A stretch of 6,458 bases of DNA. Origin: Oscillospiraceae bacterium. Lineage in GTDB: Bacteria > Bacillota > Clostridia > Oscillospirales > Ruminococcaceae. How positions within the stretch are numbered: the stretch's first letter is position 1; each line of letters opens with the position of its first letter. Position numbers and translations under genes: made by a program. Positions 1 to 5,752 of this stretch are shown here, piece after piece. The notes beneath the pieces are model-generated. The model worked only from the letters and a program-made list of their open reading frames with translations. It ran no database searches and was not told where the DNA came from. The DNA lies in assembly GCA_014796735.1 (NCBI GenBank), contig JAAVIG010000100.1, positions 1 to 6,458 of the forward strand, given 5' to 3'.

Positions 1-69
1 TAAAACCCTTAAACCACACCAACTTCCAAAGCGGGGAAAAGGGGGAGTGAGGGGGATAAGGAAAGGATT

Positions 70-163
70 CTTAAGGTGAAACCTAAGGGGGAGAGAGGGG
101 GGAAATCCCCGCTTTGATGGGTTTGTAGTTCCCCCCTCTCTCCCCCTTTGGTGTCACCTTAAG
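70..163. repeat. 94-bp inverted repeat with G/C-tract arms
   Basis: The arms at 70-104 and 129-163 are each 35 bases long and complementary at 33 positions (mismatches near CTTAAGGTGAAACC versus GGTGTCACCTTAAG). They enclose a 24-base loop. Each arm is a purine or pyrimidine tract of the form GGGGGAGAGAGGGGGG. A second, partial copy of the left arm lies at 41-55 (GGGGGAGTGAGGGGG), and AAAGCGGGGA (28-37) is complementary to TCCCCGCTTT (106-115) in the loop, so an alternative larger fold is possible. There is no T-run after the right arm, so a plain terminator is unlikely. It resembles a small non-coding mobile or dispersed palindromic element, with no clear target-site duplication. Confidence 0.75.
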
Positions 164-207
164 CCCCGCGCGGGAGCGCACCCTGCACTCGCTTTCCGAG
201 CAAAAAG

Positions 208-351
208 AACACCACATAAAGCGTAGCTCTAAAAGAACGGTAAATTGGCAGTTATGGCTAAAAATATAACATCACATAAAGCGCAGCTCTAAGAATTAGT
301 AAGTCGGTATTTACTCCGAAAAAGCACCCCACAGTTAAAAGCGCAGTTTTA
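208..351. repeat. Three direct repeats with exact 60-bp period
   Basis: A motif of the form AACAYCACATAAAGCGYAGCT occurs at 208-232 and 268-292, differing at only two of 25 positions. A more diverged third copy lies at 324-351. The core AAAGCGYAG starts at 218, 278 and 338, exactly 60 bp apart each time, while the DNA between cores is unrelated. Conserved phase with diverged spacers suggests either an old tandem duplication or retained binding or processing sites. Function is not known. Confidence 0.65.
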
Positions 352-365
352 TAAAAATAACAAAA

Positions 366-388
366 GGCTCTCCGCCGATTGAGGAGCC
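366..388 (+). other. Small hairpin before the aspS start
   Basis: GGCTC (366-370) pairs with GAGCC (384-388), extended by a T-G wobble pair, around a loop of about 11 bases. It ends four bases before the Shine-Dalgarno sequence GAAAGGA (392-398) and 16 bases before the aspS ATG. It has no T-run and is probably a minor leader structure. With only five or six pairs it may be a chance occurrence. Confidence 0.3.
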
Positions 389-404
389 ACAGAAAGGAAA
401 CAAC

Positions 405-2192
405 ATGATAAGACAAAACAACTACCGCACCCACACCACCGAAATGATAACCGAGGACTGTCTTAACAAGACCGTCCGAGTAGCGGGCTGGGTGGAAAAT
501 ATCCGCGACCACGGCGGTATCAAGTTTATCGACCTGAGGGATCACTACGGCGTGGTGCAGATTACCATGCAGCAGAACGAACAGCTTTTGGAGGGTATCC
601 ACAGAGAGTTTACGGTATCCGTTGAGGGAAAGGTAATAAACCGCGATCCCTCCACCTATAACGATAAGATCAAAACGGGAAAGGTTGAGATCGTTGCGGA
701 AAGCTTAAAGGTTTTGGGCGCTGTCACCGAAAATCTCCCATTTGAGGTGGATTCCTCAAAAAACAGCAACGAGGATATACGCTTAAAATACCGTTTCTTG
801 GACTTAAGAAACAAAAAAATGCACGACAACATCGTTTTCCGCTCACAACTTATGCAGTTTATGCGTGAAAAAATGATAGAAGAGGGCTTTCTGGAGCTTC
901 AGACCCCGATTCTCTCCACTTCTTCCCCCGAGGGCGCCCGCGACTTCCTTATCCCCAGCAGAAAGCACCACGGAAAATTTTACGCTCTCCCCCAGGCCCC
1001 CCAGATATTCAAACAGTTGTATATGGTAAGCGGTTTTGACAGATATTTCCAGTTAGCCCCTTGCTTCCGTGACGAGGACGCGAGAGCGGACAGAACGGCG
1101 GGCGAATTTTACCAGCTTGACTTTGAAATGGCTTTTGCCGATCAAGAGGACGTTTTTGCGGTAGCCGAAAACGTATTCCCCGCTATCCTTGAAAAATTCG
1201 GCGGCGGAAAGCCTTTCAGCCCCGCTCCCTTCAGACGCATAACCTACGCCGAAGCAATGCTCAAATACGGCACCGACAAGCCCGATCTCAGAAATCCCCT
1301 TGAAATAATCGACATTTCCGACCTGTTTGTAAACACCGACTTCAAGCCCTTCAGAGGAAAAACCGTACGCGCGATAAACGTTCCCGGAATGGCGTCAAAG
1401 AGCAAGACCTTCTTTGAAAAAATGGAGGCCTACGCGACGTCAATAGGCATGAAGGGCTTGGGCTACGTTAAAGTAGACGAAAATTTCAACTATCTCGGAC
1501 CTATCGACAAGTTCCTTTCCGATGAAGACAGGAAAGAGCTTAAAGAGCGCGCAAAGCTTAACGTTGGCGATGTTTTGTACTTTATCGCGGACGATAAAAA
1601 GACCGCCGCAAAATTTGCGGGTCAGATAAGAAGCGAAGTGGCGGAAAGAATGGAGCTTATTGACAAGAGCCGCTATGAGGTATGCTGGATAGTTGATTTC
1701 CCCATGTTCGAGGAGGACGAGGAAACGGGAAAGCCTGCCTTTACCCACAATCCTTTTTCTATGCCGCAGGGCGAGCTGGAAGCCTTAAACACCAAGGCTC
1801 CCGAAGATATTCTGGCTTACCAGTACGACTTGGTGTGCAACGGTCTTGAATTGGTATCGGGCGCGGTGAGAAATCACAGAACGGATGTTATGATCAAGTC
1901 GTTTGAAATAGCGGGCTATACCGAGGACGATATTATAAGCAAATTCGGCTCGCTGTACAACGCGTTCAAATACGGCGCTCCCCCTCACGCGGGTATGGCG
2001 TTCGGTATCGACAGAATGATAATGATGCTGTTGGATGAGGAAAGCATAAGAGAGGTCATTGCGTTCCCGCTTAACTCCAACGCGCAGGATTTGCTGCTTG
2101 GCGCGCCTACGGGAGTTACGGAACAGCAGCTCAGAGAGGTTCATATCAGGGTAAGAACAAAGCCCAATATGGACAGCGGAGACAATAGGTAA
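405..2192 (+). CDS. aspS: Aspartyl-tRNA synthetase
   Basis: Cytoplasmic class II synthetase that charges tRNA with aspartate using ATP. The 595-residue length is normal for the bacterial type. The order is: an N-terminal anticodon-binding OB fold (about 1-105), the RFLDLRN segment (130-136), the start of the catalytic core with motif 1 (about 161-175), the QAPQ aspartate-pocket segment (197-200), motif 2 FRDEDARADR (221-230), the bacterial GAD insertion (about 315-420), and motif 3 GMAFGIDR (530-537). The start ATG follows GAAAGGA with a 6-base gap. Several segments (APCFRDEDARADR, then GEFYQLDFEM, LVSGAVRNHR, and AQDLLLGAP near the C-terminus) resemble the form I associate with alphaproteobacterial AspRS rather than the E. 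coli or Bacillus form. It appears monocistronic here, with its own terminator. Whether it also charges tRNA-Asn cannot be judged. Confidence 0.97.
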   Translation: MIRQNNYRTHTTEMITEDCLNKTVRVAGWVENIRDHGGIKFIDLRDHYGVVQITMQQNEQLLEGIHREFTVSVEGKVINRDPSTYNDKIKTGKVEIVAESLKVLGAVTENLPFEVDSSKNSNEDIRLKYRFLDLRNKKMHDNIVFRSQLMQFMREKMIEEGFLELQTPILSTSSPEGARDFLIPSRKHHGKFYALPQAPQIFKQLYMVSGFDRYFQLAPCFRDEDARADRTAGEFYQLDFEMAFADQEDVFAVAENVFPAILEKFGGGKPFSPAPFRRITYAEAMLKYGTDKPDLRNPLEIIDISDLFVNTDFKPFRGKTVRAINVPGMASKSKTFFEKMEAYATSIGMKGLGYVKVDENFNYLGPIDKFLSDEDRKELKERAKLNVGDVLYFIADDKKTAAKFAGQIRSEVAERMELIDKSRYEVCWIVDFPMFEEDEETGKPAFTHNPFSMPQGELEALNTKAPEDILAYQYDLVCNGLELVSGAVRNHRTDVMIKSFEIAGYTEDDIISKFGSLYNAFKYGAPPHAGMAFGIDRMIMMLLDEESIREVIAFPLNSNAQDLLLGAPTGVTEQQLREVHIRVRTKPNMDSGDNR

Positions 2193-2204
2193 CTTTATTA
2201 CGCC

Positions 2205-2237
2205 AAAAGCCGCCGATATCGATCGGGCGGCTTTTTT
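2205..2237 (+). terminator. Intrinsic terminator of aspS
   Basis: A perfect 10-bp stem, AAAAGCCGCC (2205-2214) with GGCGGCTTTT (2226-2235), encloses an 11-base loop and runs into six T residues (2232-2237). It lies 12 bases after the aspS stop codon. Confidence 0.93.
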
Positions 2238-2290
2238 GTCAAGCATTAATATTTAAAAGGTGCGTAATCAAAAGAACGAAGCATAAACAC

Positions 2291-2330
2291 AAAAGGGACT
2301 GTGATTTTACAGCCCCTTTTATTTTTTATT
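2291..2330. terminator. Bidirectional terminator between convergent genes
   Basis: A 12-bp stem with one A/C mismatch (2291-2302 with 2309-2320) and a 6-base loop is flanked by T-runs readable in both directions: TTTTATTTTTTATT on the plus strand and AAAAGGG complementing to CCCTTTT on the minus strand. It lies 27 bases past the stop of the minus-strand surface protein gene, which it probably terminates, and it also backs up the aspS terminator. Confidence 0.85.
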
Positions 2331-2347
2331 GTTAAGAGAAGCTTATC

Positions 2348-3124
2348 TTACTTTCTCTTCTTAGCAATAACGATAGCGCCTGCAGCGATGATAGCGATAC
2401 CTGCGATAGCAGCTACGCCCTCAACACCTGTGTCGGCGTTGCTCTTGTCGGCAGTTGCAGCGGCGTTGGTGTCGCCTGCAACGGGCTCTGCGGCCTCAGC
2501 AGCTTCTGCGGGTGCAGCAGCCTCGGCAGCCTTGTAGCCGGTGATTGTAAATGTGCACTCAACCTTGCCGCCGAAATCTTCACTGCTGATATTCTGCTGG
2601 TCAGAGTTCCATGTGTTGTAGAAGCCTACGGTGTAAACAGCCTTAGCTGCGGGAATATCAATGTCGGAATAATCGTCATAATTCAGATCCTCGGAAGCAC
2701 CGGGAGTGTCCTTATCGATTGTGATCTTGCCCGCTTCGATCTCCTTGCCGTCGATCTTAAGGCTGTCAACAGTGATCTTTACATCGGGGTTATCTTCAAT
2801 AACAATGTCTGTCTGAAGCTTAAGGAAGTTCCAGAACGACTCGGGACCGTCCTTGCAGTCTGTCATAACGTTCTTTTCAAAGGAAACGGTGTATGTACCG
2901 TCAGTGGTGATCTCTACATCGTTTACGATCCATGTGTCAAAGTTCATTGCATCGCCGAAATCGGGATCCCACCAGATAGCCTGGCTCTGGTTGATGTTGT
3001 TGCGGAATGTCCAAGCGCTGGTCTGGAAGATCAAGCCTGCGTTTGCCGCGCTTGCGTTTACAGCTATAGCGGTTGCTGCCAAAGCAGAAACAGCGGCTGT
3101 TGCAATAGTCTTTTTAAAATTCAT
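2348..3124 (-). CDS. Secreted, probably wall-anchored protein of unknown function
   Basis: A 258-residue exported protein. The N-terminus has two lysines, a hydrophobic Ala-rich stretch (6-22) and a likely signal peptidase site after ASA (24-26) or ANA (27-29). The mature part (about 30-195) is acidic, Trp/Phe/Tyr-rich and looks beta-rich, with similar strand-like segments GTYTVSFE and AVYTVGFY; it could be a carbohydrate-binding-like sandwich, but I recognise no named family. A low-complexity Ala/Glu/Pro linker (about 197-228) follows. The C-terminus has NADTG (229-233), a hydrophobic helix (236-254) and KKRK, which is the layout of a sortase sorting signal with an atypical motif; plain membrane anchoring is the alternative. 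The start follows an excellent AAGGAGG with an 8-base gap. It appears monocistronic with its own strong promoter and terminator, suggesting high expression. Confidence 0.88.
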   Translation of the reverse strand: MNFKKTIATAAVSALAATAIAVNASAANAGLIFQTSAWTFRNNINQSQAIWWDPDFGDAMNFDTWIVNDVEITTDGTYTVSFEKNVMTDCKDGPESFWNFLKLQTDIVIEDNPDVKITVDSLKIDGKEIEAGKITIDKDTPGASEDLNYDDYSDIDIPAAKAVYTVGFYNTWNSDQQNISSEDFGGKVECTFTITGYKAAEAAAPAEAAEAAEPVAGDTNAAATADKSNADTGVEGVAAIAGIAIIAAGAIVIAKKRK

Positions 3125-3145
3125 TGGTTATTCCTCCTTATATTT

Positions 3146-3200
3146 TAGGCATATAAATGTAGTTTGCCTATAATAAAAATTATAACCTTAATTAGGCAAA
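3146..3200. promoter_or_regulatory. Candidate operator: TAGGCA-type half-sites around the promoter
   Basis: TTTGCCTA (3163-3170) and TAGGCAAA (3193-3200) form a perfect 8-bp inverted repeat. Their starts are 30 bp apart, and they flank the -10 box, with the second copy inside the -35/-10 spacer. A third half-site, TAGGCA (3146-3151), lies in the leader and could pair with TGCCTA (3165-3170) as an RNA hairpin with a 13-base loop. This fits a repressor site or a leader structure. No regulator is identified in the window, so the function is an inference. Confidence 0.45.
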
Positions 3201-3207
3201 AAGTCAA
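3179..3207 (-). promoter_or_regulatory. Strong sigma-A promoter of the surface protein gene
   Basis: On the minus strand, TTGACT (3202-3207) and TATAAT (3179-3184) are separated by exactly 17 bases. The expected start site is near 3172, giving a leader of about 48 bases before the ATG at 3124. Confidence 0.85.
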
Positions 3208-3257
3208 TCGGTTATGTGACAAAATTAAAAATATTTTTAGTGCACATTATACAAATA

Positions 3258-3290
3258 GAGCGAAAATCCGCTGTGGGGCGGATTTTGCTC
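3258..3290. terminator. Strong hairpin, possible terminator
   Basis: GAGC plus AAAATCCGC (3258-3261, 3263-3271) pairs with GCGGATTTT plus GCTC (3278-3286, 3287-3290), a 13-bp stem with one bulged G and a 6-base loop. The T-run is within the stem (four bases) and weak outside it. It lies upstream of the surface protein promoter on the minus strand, so it could stop transcription arriving from the lipoprotein operon. Confidence 0.5.
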
Positions 3291-3300
3291 ATGTTATACC

Positions 3301-3449
3301 AATTCTCGATTAAAATAAGACAAAGCCGGCGGGCGGGGCGTTTCTGATCAAGGAAGTCCCGACGCAGGAATATGCGGATATTTCAAGTCGGGCTGATGCG
3401 GAGCAGGAACGCCCCGGTCGCCCGATTTGTCTGATTTTTATTGAGATTT
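3301..3449. repeat. 149-bp imperfect palindrome, structured RNA or dispersed repeat
   Basis: The arms 3301-3346 and 3404-3449 are complementary over their whole 46 bases apart from a few mismatches and G-T wobbles. They include a perfect AGACAAA/TTTGTCT block (3318-3324 with 3426-3432) and GGGGCGTT paired with AACGCCCC. Inside, CCCGAC (3358-3363) pairs with GTCGGG (3387-3392), and a 7-bp hairpin (3367-3373 with 3378-3384) caps it with a GCGG loop. The only large unpaired parts are 3347-3354 and 3395-3403. It begins four bases after the stop codon of the lipoprotein gene, so it could serve as its 3' structure or terminator (a weak TTATTTT run follows on the minus strand). It looks like an inserted palindromic element, and it resembles repeats I associate with Ruminococcus genomes, which I could not verify. 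Confidence 0.8.
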
Positions 3450-3453
3450 AGTA

Positions 3454-4371
3454 TTACTCCTCGGAGCCAGGAGTAAACCATAAGGGCAGCTCTTCTCCCT
3501 CCTCTAATGTGTATATGTCGTAAAGCCGTGTGTAATCGTAGGTCATGCCCCTGTAATACACTTGAATGTCAAAACAGCCGTTAAATGCATCTCTGCCTAT
3601 TGTTTCAACCGAATCGGGTATTGTAACATCGGTAAGGCTCTCACATCCGTCGAACGCCATTTCTCCTATGGAGAGAAGCCCTTCCTGCATGGTTATTTCC
3701 GAAAGCGATGTACAGCCGCTGAAAGCATAGGTCTCTATGTTCCCGACATTAGAGGGAATGTTTATTTTGTCCAGTCTTTCACATTCGGCAAAGCTCAGCT
3801 GCCCTATTTTTTTCAGTCCCACGGGAAGATATGCACGTTCAAGGCTTTTACAGCCCATAAAATCGCAGCCCAACAATTCCGTAATATTTTCGGGGATAGT
3901 TATCTCCGTCAGACCTTCGCAGTAATAAAAAACCGACGGTCCGAGATATACAAGACTTTCGGGCAGCGAAACGCTTTCAATGGATATCGAGTTTGCAAAC
4001 GTTTCTCCCTCGATCTCTTCAACTCCCTCGGGCACCGCTATTCTTTCAACAGTGCTCGGACAGCCCTCAAACACTCCTATGTAGTTATCACCGTTCTTAT
4101 AGCTGCCCAGCTTGATGACCCGCTTTCCGCTTATGGCAGACGGAATACGTATTTCCTGAGTGTCGAGGGAACAGCCGATGATGGTTATTCCCGATACCTC
4201 ACCCGCTGCCGAGGTGATCTCCTCGAAGGTGTAATATTTTTCCATCGGGTCGGAGCTTTTGCAGCCGCACAGTATAAGGGACGCGGCAGCAAATAAAGCT
4301 GTTAATTGTTTATATTTCTTTTCCATATTACGATTCATTCTTTTCTGCAGCTTTGCAAAGTTTATCAACAT
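3454..4371 (-). CDS. BspA-type leucine-rich-repeat lipoprotein
   Basis: An exported protein of about 305 residues. A basic N-terminus and hydrophobic stretch (23-34) lead to a lipobox LCGC (34-37), so Cys37 is probably lipid-modified and the protein is held on the outer face of the membrane. Eight leucine-rich repeats of the LRR_5 / BspA type follow: their marker Phe lies at 101, 125, 148, 171, 194, 217, 240 and 263, a period of 23 residues, and seven of the eight have Cys three residues later (F-x-x-C). Such repeats usually mediate protein or host-surface binding; the ligand here is unknown. An acidic tail with LPLW follows. I chose the ATG at 4371 because it overlaps the stop of the upstream gene (TGATG), which implies translational coupling. 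ATG codons at 4338 and 4326 are alternatives that give a more typical signal peptide; the lipobox is kept in all cases. Confidence 0.87.
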   Translation of the reverse strand: MLINFAKLQKRMNRNMEKKYKQLTALFAAASLILCGCKSSDPMEKYYTFEEITSAAGEVSGITIIGCSLDTQEIRIPSAISGKRVIKLGSYKNGDNYIGVFEGCPSTVERIAVPEGVEEIEGETFANSISIESVSLPESLVYLGPSVFYYCEGLTEITIPENITELLGCDFMGCKSLERAYLPVGLKKIGQLSFAECERLDKINIPSNVGNIETYAFSGCTSLSEITMQEGLLSIGEMAFDGCESLTDVTIPDSVETIGRDAFNGCFDIQVYYRGMTYDYTRLYDIYTLEEGEELPLWFTPGSEE

Positions 4372-5588
4372 CAATCCCGCGCCAACAGCACAAATTCCGT
4401 GGGAATAAGATTCCCGCCGTTATAACGCAAATAGAATTTATAATCGGGATTATATCTGTCAATCAATGCGGGAATTCTCCAAATATCGTCATAACCGTGG
4501 TACGTGCAAATTGCAAGCTTTGGGTGACTGCTGCGAATATTACGCTCACTGCCCTTAAGCGCTTCGTATTCGGCGCCCTCAATATCCATTTTAAGAAATG
4601 TAAAGCCGTCGGGCAGTTCATCATCAAGAGCGGCTACTTCCACACGCTGTCCGCTGTTTTCCCCCGATTCCGAAATCATATTTGCGCTCGGATCAAACGC
4701 CGATTCGCTCAGGAAAAATTCCCCCGCCGCGCTTCCCGCTCCCTTGCAGCGTATTTCAAGGTCGTGCAGCGTTCCGAGATTTTTTTGTATCTGTTCGCAG
4801 CTTTTTGATGAGATCTCATAGGCGTAGATCTTTTTATAACCATGACCGTAATTACTCACGTATTTGTAGATAGAATCTCCCGTATAGGCTCCGACATCAA
4901 CAAAAATGTCGTCTTTATTATCGGGGAAAATATCGGGCTCAAAGTAGTCCGGGAAGATCGACTTTACTTTGGTGAGCATTGCCATGTCGATCACTGCCCA
5001 ATTCATCAATATGGCAAAAAGAGTACGCTTGGAGAGATAGTCCGACAGCCTGCGGAAAAGCCATACAAAGTCGTAGCTGTGATGCTTCAGCACTGCCGCT
5101 CTGCGTTTTAAAGTGTCAAAATCCTGACTGTTTGGGTCAAGCGTTCCCCAAAGCGGAAATTTTGAGAAATACTCCACAAATACGGTATAATCGCGCTCCG
5201 ATCGCTTCTTCATATCAAACATCGCCTGTTTAAGCGCATCAAAAAGACTTTCCGAGCTTGTGCTTCTGAAAATATTTATAAGCATAAGAAATTCATTGTC
5301 AAATTGATTTTTAGCAGCGAACGGCTCCGCCGTTTCCGAAAGGATCCGGTAAGATGTACAAAGCCATTCGCCGTCGGAAAGTGCGCTTATCTCGATTTGC
5401 TGTTCAAGAGAATTTCCGGAAAGGTCTTCAAGCTGCTTTGTTATTTTTTCCCTTTCACTGCCCGCCAAGGGCTCATCTGAGTTATTGGCACGGGAAATAT
5501 ATTTTTCTTCGTATGCCTTAAGAGAACTGTATATCTCTTTGGCAAGCTCGCGTTTTTGCGGGTTTAAACCTGAAAAGTCTGTCTGCAT
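4371..5588 (-). CDS. FkbM-family SAM-dependent methyltransferase
   Basis: A 405-residue, probably cytoplasmic protein. The C-terminal half is a Rossmann-type methyltransferase of the FkbM family: the SAM-binding motif FVDVGAYTGDS (229-239), a second acidic motif YAYEIS (255-260), and KMDIEGAE (333-340), a hallmark of the family, then HGYDD (364-368). FkbM enzymes typically methylate hydroxyl groups of sugars or polyketides; the substrate here is unknown. The N-terminal 220 residues lack an obvious catalytic motif. The part from about 140 to 225 (FPLWG, repeated aromatic and Arg/Lys residues) resembles the N-terminal extension of other Firmicutes FkbM proteins, while 1-130 is a charged helical region that I do not recognise. 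The ATG follows GAAAGAGG with a 7-base gap. It is the first gene of a two-gene operon with the leucine-rich-repeat lipoprotein, sharing a TGATG overlap. Confidence 0.9.
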   Translation of the reverse strand: MQTDFSGLNPQKRELAKEIYSSLKAYEEKYISRANNSDEPLAGSEREKITKQLEDLSGNSLEQQIEISALSDGEWLCTSYRILSETAEPFAAKNQFDNEFLMLINIFRSTSSESLFDALKQAMFDMKKRSERDYTVFVEYFSKFPLWGTLDPNSQDFDTLKRRAAVLKHHSYDFVWLFRRLSDYLSKRTLFAILMNWAVIDMAMLTKVKSIFPDYFEPDIFPDNKDDIFVDVGAYTGDSIYKYVSNYGHGYKKIYAYEISSKSCEQIQKNLGTLHDLEIRCKGAGSAAGEFFLSESAFDPSANMISESGENSGQRVEVAALDDELPDGFTFLKMDIEGAEYEALKGSERNIRSSHPKLAICTYHGYDDIWRIPALIDRYNPDYKFYLRYNGGNLIPTEFVLLARD

Positions 5589-5704
5589 TGGAATACCTCT
5601 TTCAATTTTCGGTTATATTTTTACCAAATTCCGATTTGACAACACTCGGCCGATTATATGCCGACAAACCTTTGCTGTACCGTAAATCTTGGTATTAAAA
5701 TATT
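5589..5704 (-). other. Leader of the methyltransferase operon with two small hairpins
   Basis: The predicted leader is about 116 bases. It contains a hairpin TCGGC/GCCGA (5646-5650 with 5660-5664, 9-base loop) and a tight one CAAAT/ATTTG (5625-5629 with 5634-5638, 4-base loop). There is no T-run after either, so they do not look like an attenuator. I see no match to a known riboswitch. The structures are short and may be incidental. Confidence 0.4.
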
Positions 5705-5710
5705 GTTTTT

Positions 5711-5739
5711 ATTATATCATTACGGTTAAAGCTTGTCAA
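5711..5739 (-). promoter_or_regulatory. Perfect consensus promoter of the methyltransferase operon
   Basis: On the minus strand TTGACA (5734-5739) and TATAAT (5711-5716) are exactly 17 bases apart, and TG sits one base before the -10 box (extended -10). The start site should be near 5704. The -35 box is only 13 bases from the stop codon of the upstream ANTAR gene. Confidence 0.92.
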
Positions 5740-5752
5740 TATTCAATTATTA

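Larger units (their letters stand above)
1..404. other. Repeat-rich non-coding region upstream of aspS
   Basis: I find no credible gene in these 404 bases. The first 170 bases are dominated by G-runs and C-runs arranged as inverted repeats, then a GC-rich 10-bp palindrome (CCCGCGCGGG, 165-174), then AT-rich sequence with three copies of a short motif spaced exactly 60 bp apart. The last 40 bases hold a small hairpin and the aspS ribosome binding site. No T-box signature (AGGGTGGNACCGCG) is visible, although T-boxes are common before tRNA synthetase genes in Firmicutes. I could not identify a good sigma-A promoter for aspS; TTGGCA at 245-250 with TAACAT at 267-272 (16-bp spacer) is only a weak candidate. 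Confidence 0.7.

Noticed and set aside
208..351. CRISPR array
   Set aside because: Only three copies, one strongly diverged, with 60-bp spacing and no cas genes nearby.
170..404. T-box riboswitch controlling aspS
   Set aside because: Neither the conserved T-box sequence nor an antiterminator/terminator pair is present before the gene.
258..602. Open reading frame on the minus strand overlapping the aspS start
   Set aside because: It runs antisense through aspS and into the 60-bp repeats. No ribosome binding site or recognisable domain; explained by repeats and the opposite strand of aspS.
1440..2246. Two minus-strand open frames within aspS
   Set aside because: They are antisense to a clearly functional gene, and their translations show no domain.
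2301..3173. Plus-strand open frames opposite the surface protein
   Set aside because: They are low-complexity Ala/Ser translations of the antisense strand, without ribosome binding sites; the minus-strand gene has all expected signals.
3314..3451. Start-less open frame of about 45 codons crossing the 149-bp palindrome (plus strand)
   Set aside because: It has no ATG or GTG start near a ribosome binding site and lies entirely within the inverted repeat, so it is better explained as non-coding structure, although such frames may be called as small proteins in other genomes.
3562..5685. Several plus-strand open frames opposite the lipoprotein and methyltransferase genes
   Set aside because: Antisense shadows of genes with clear domains, promoter and ribosome binding site.
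5589..5704. ANTAR target (paired hexaloop hairpins) in the methyltransferase leader
   Set aside because: The two hairpins have 9- and 4-base loops, no AxxGxx hexaloop and no overlapping terminator.
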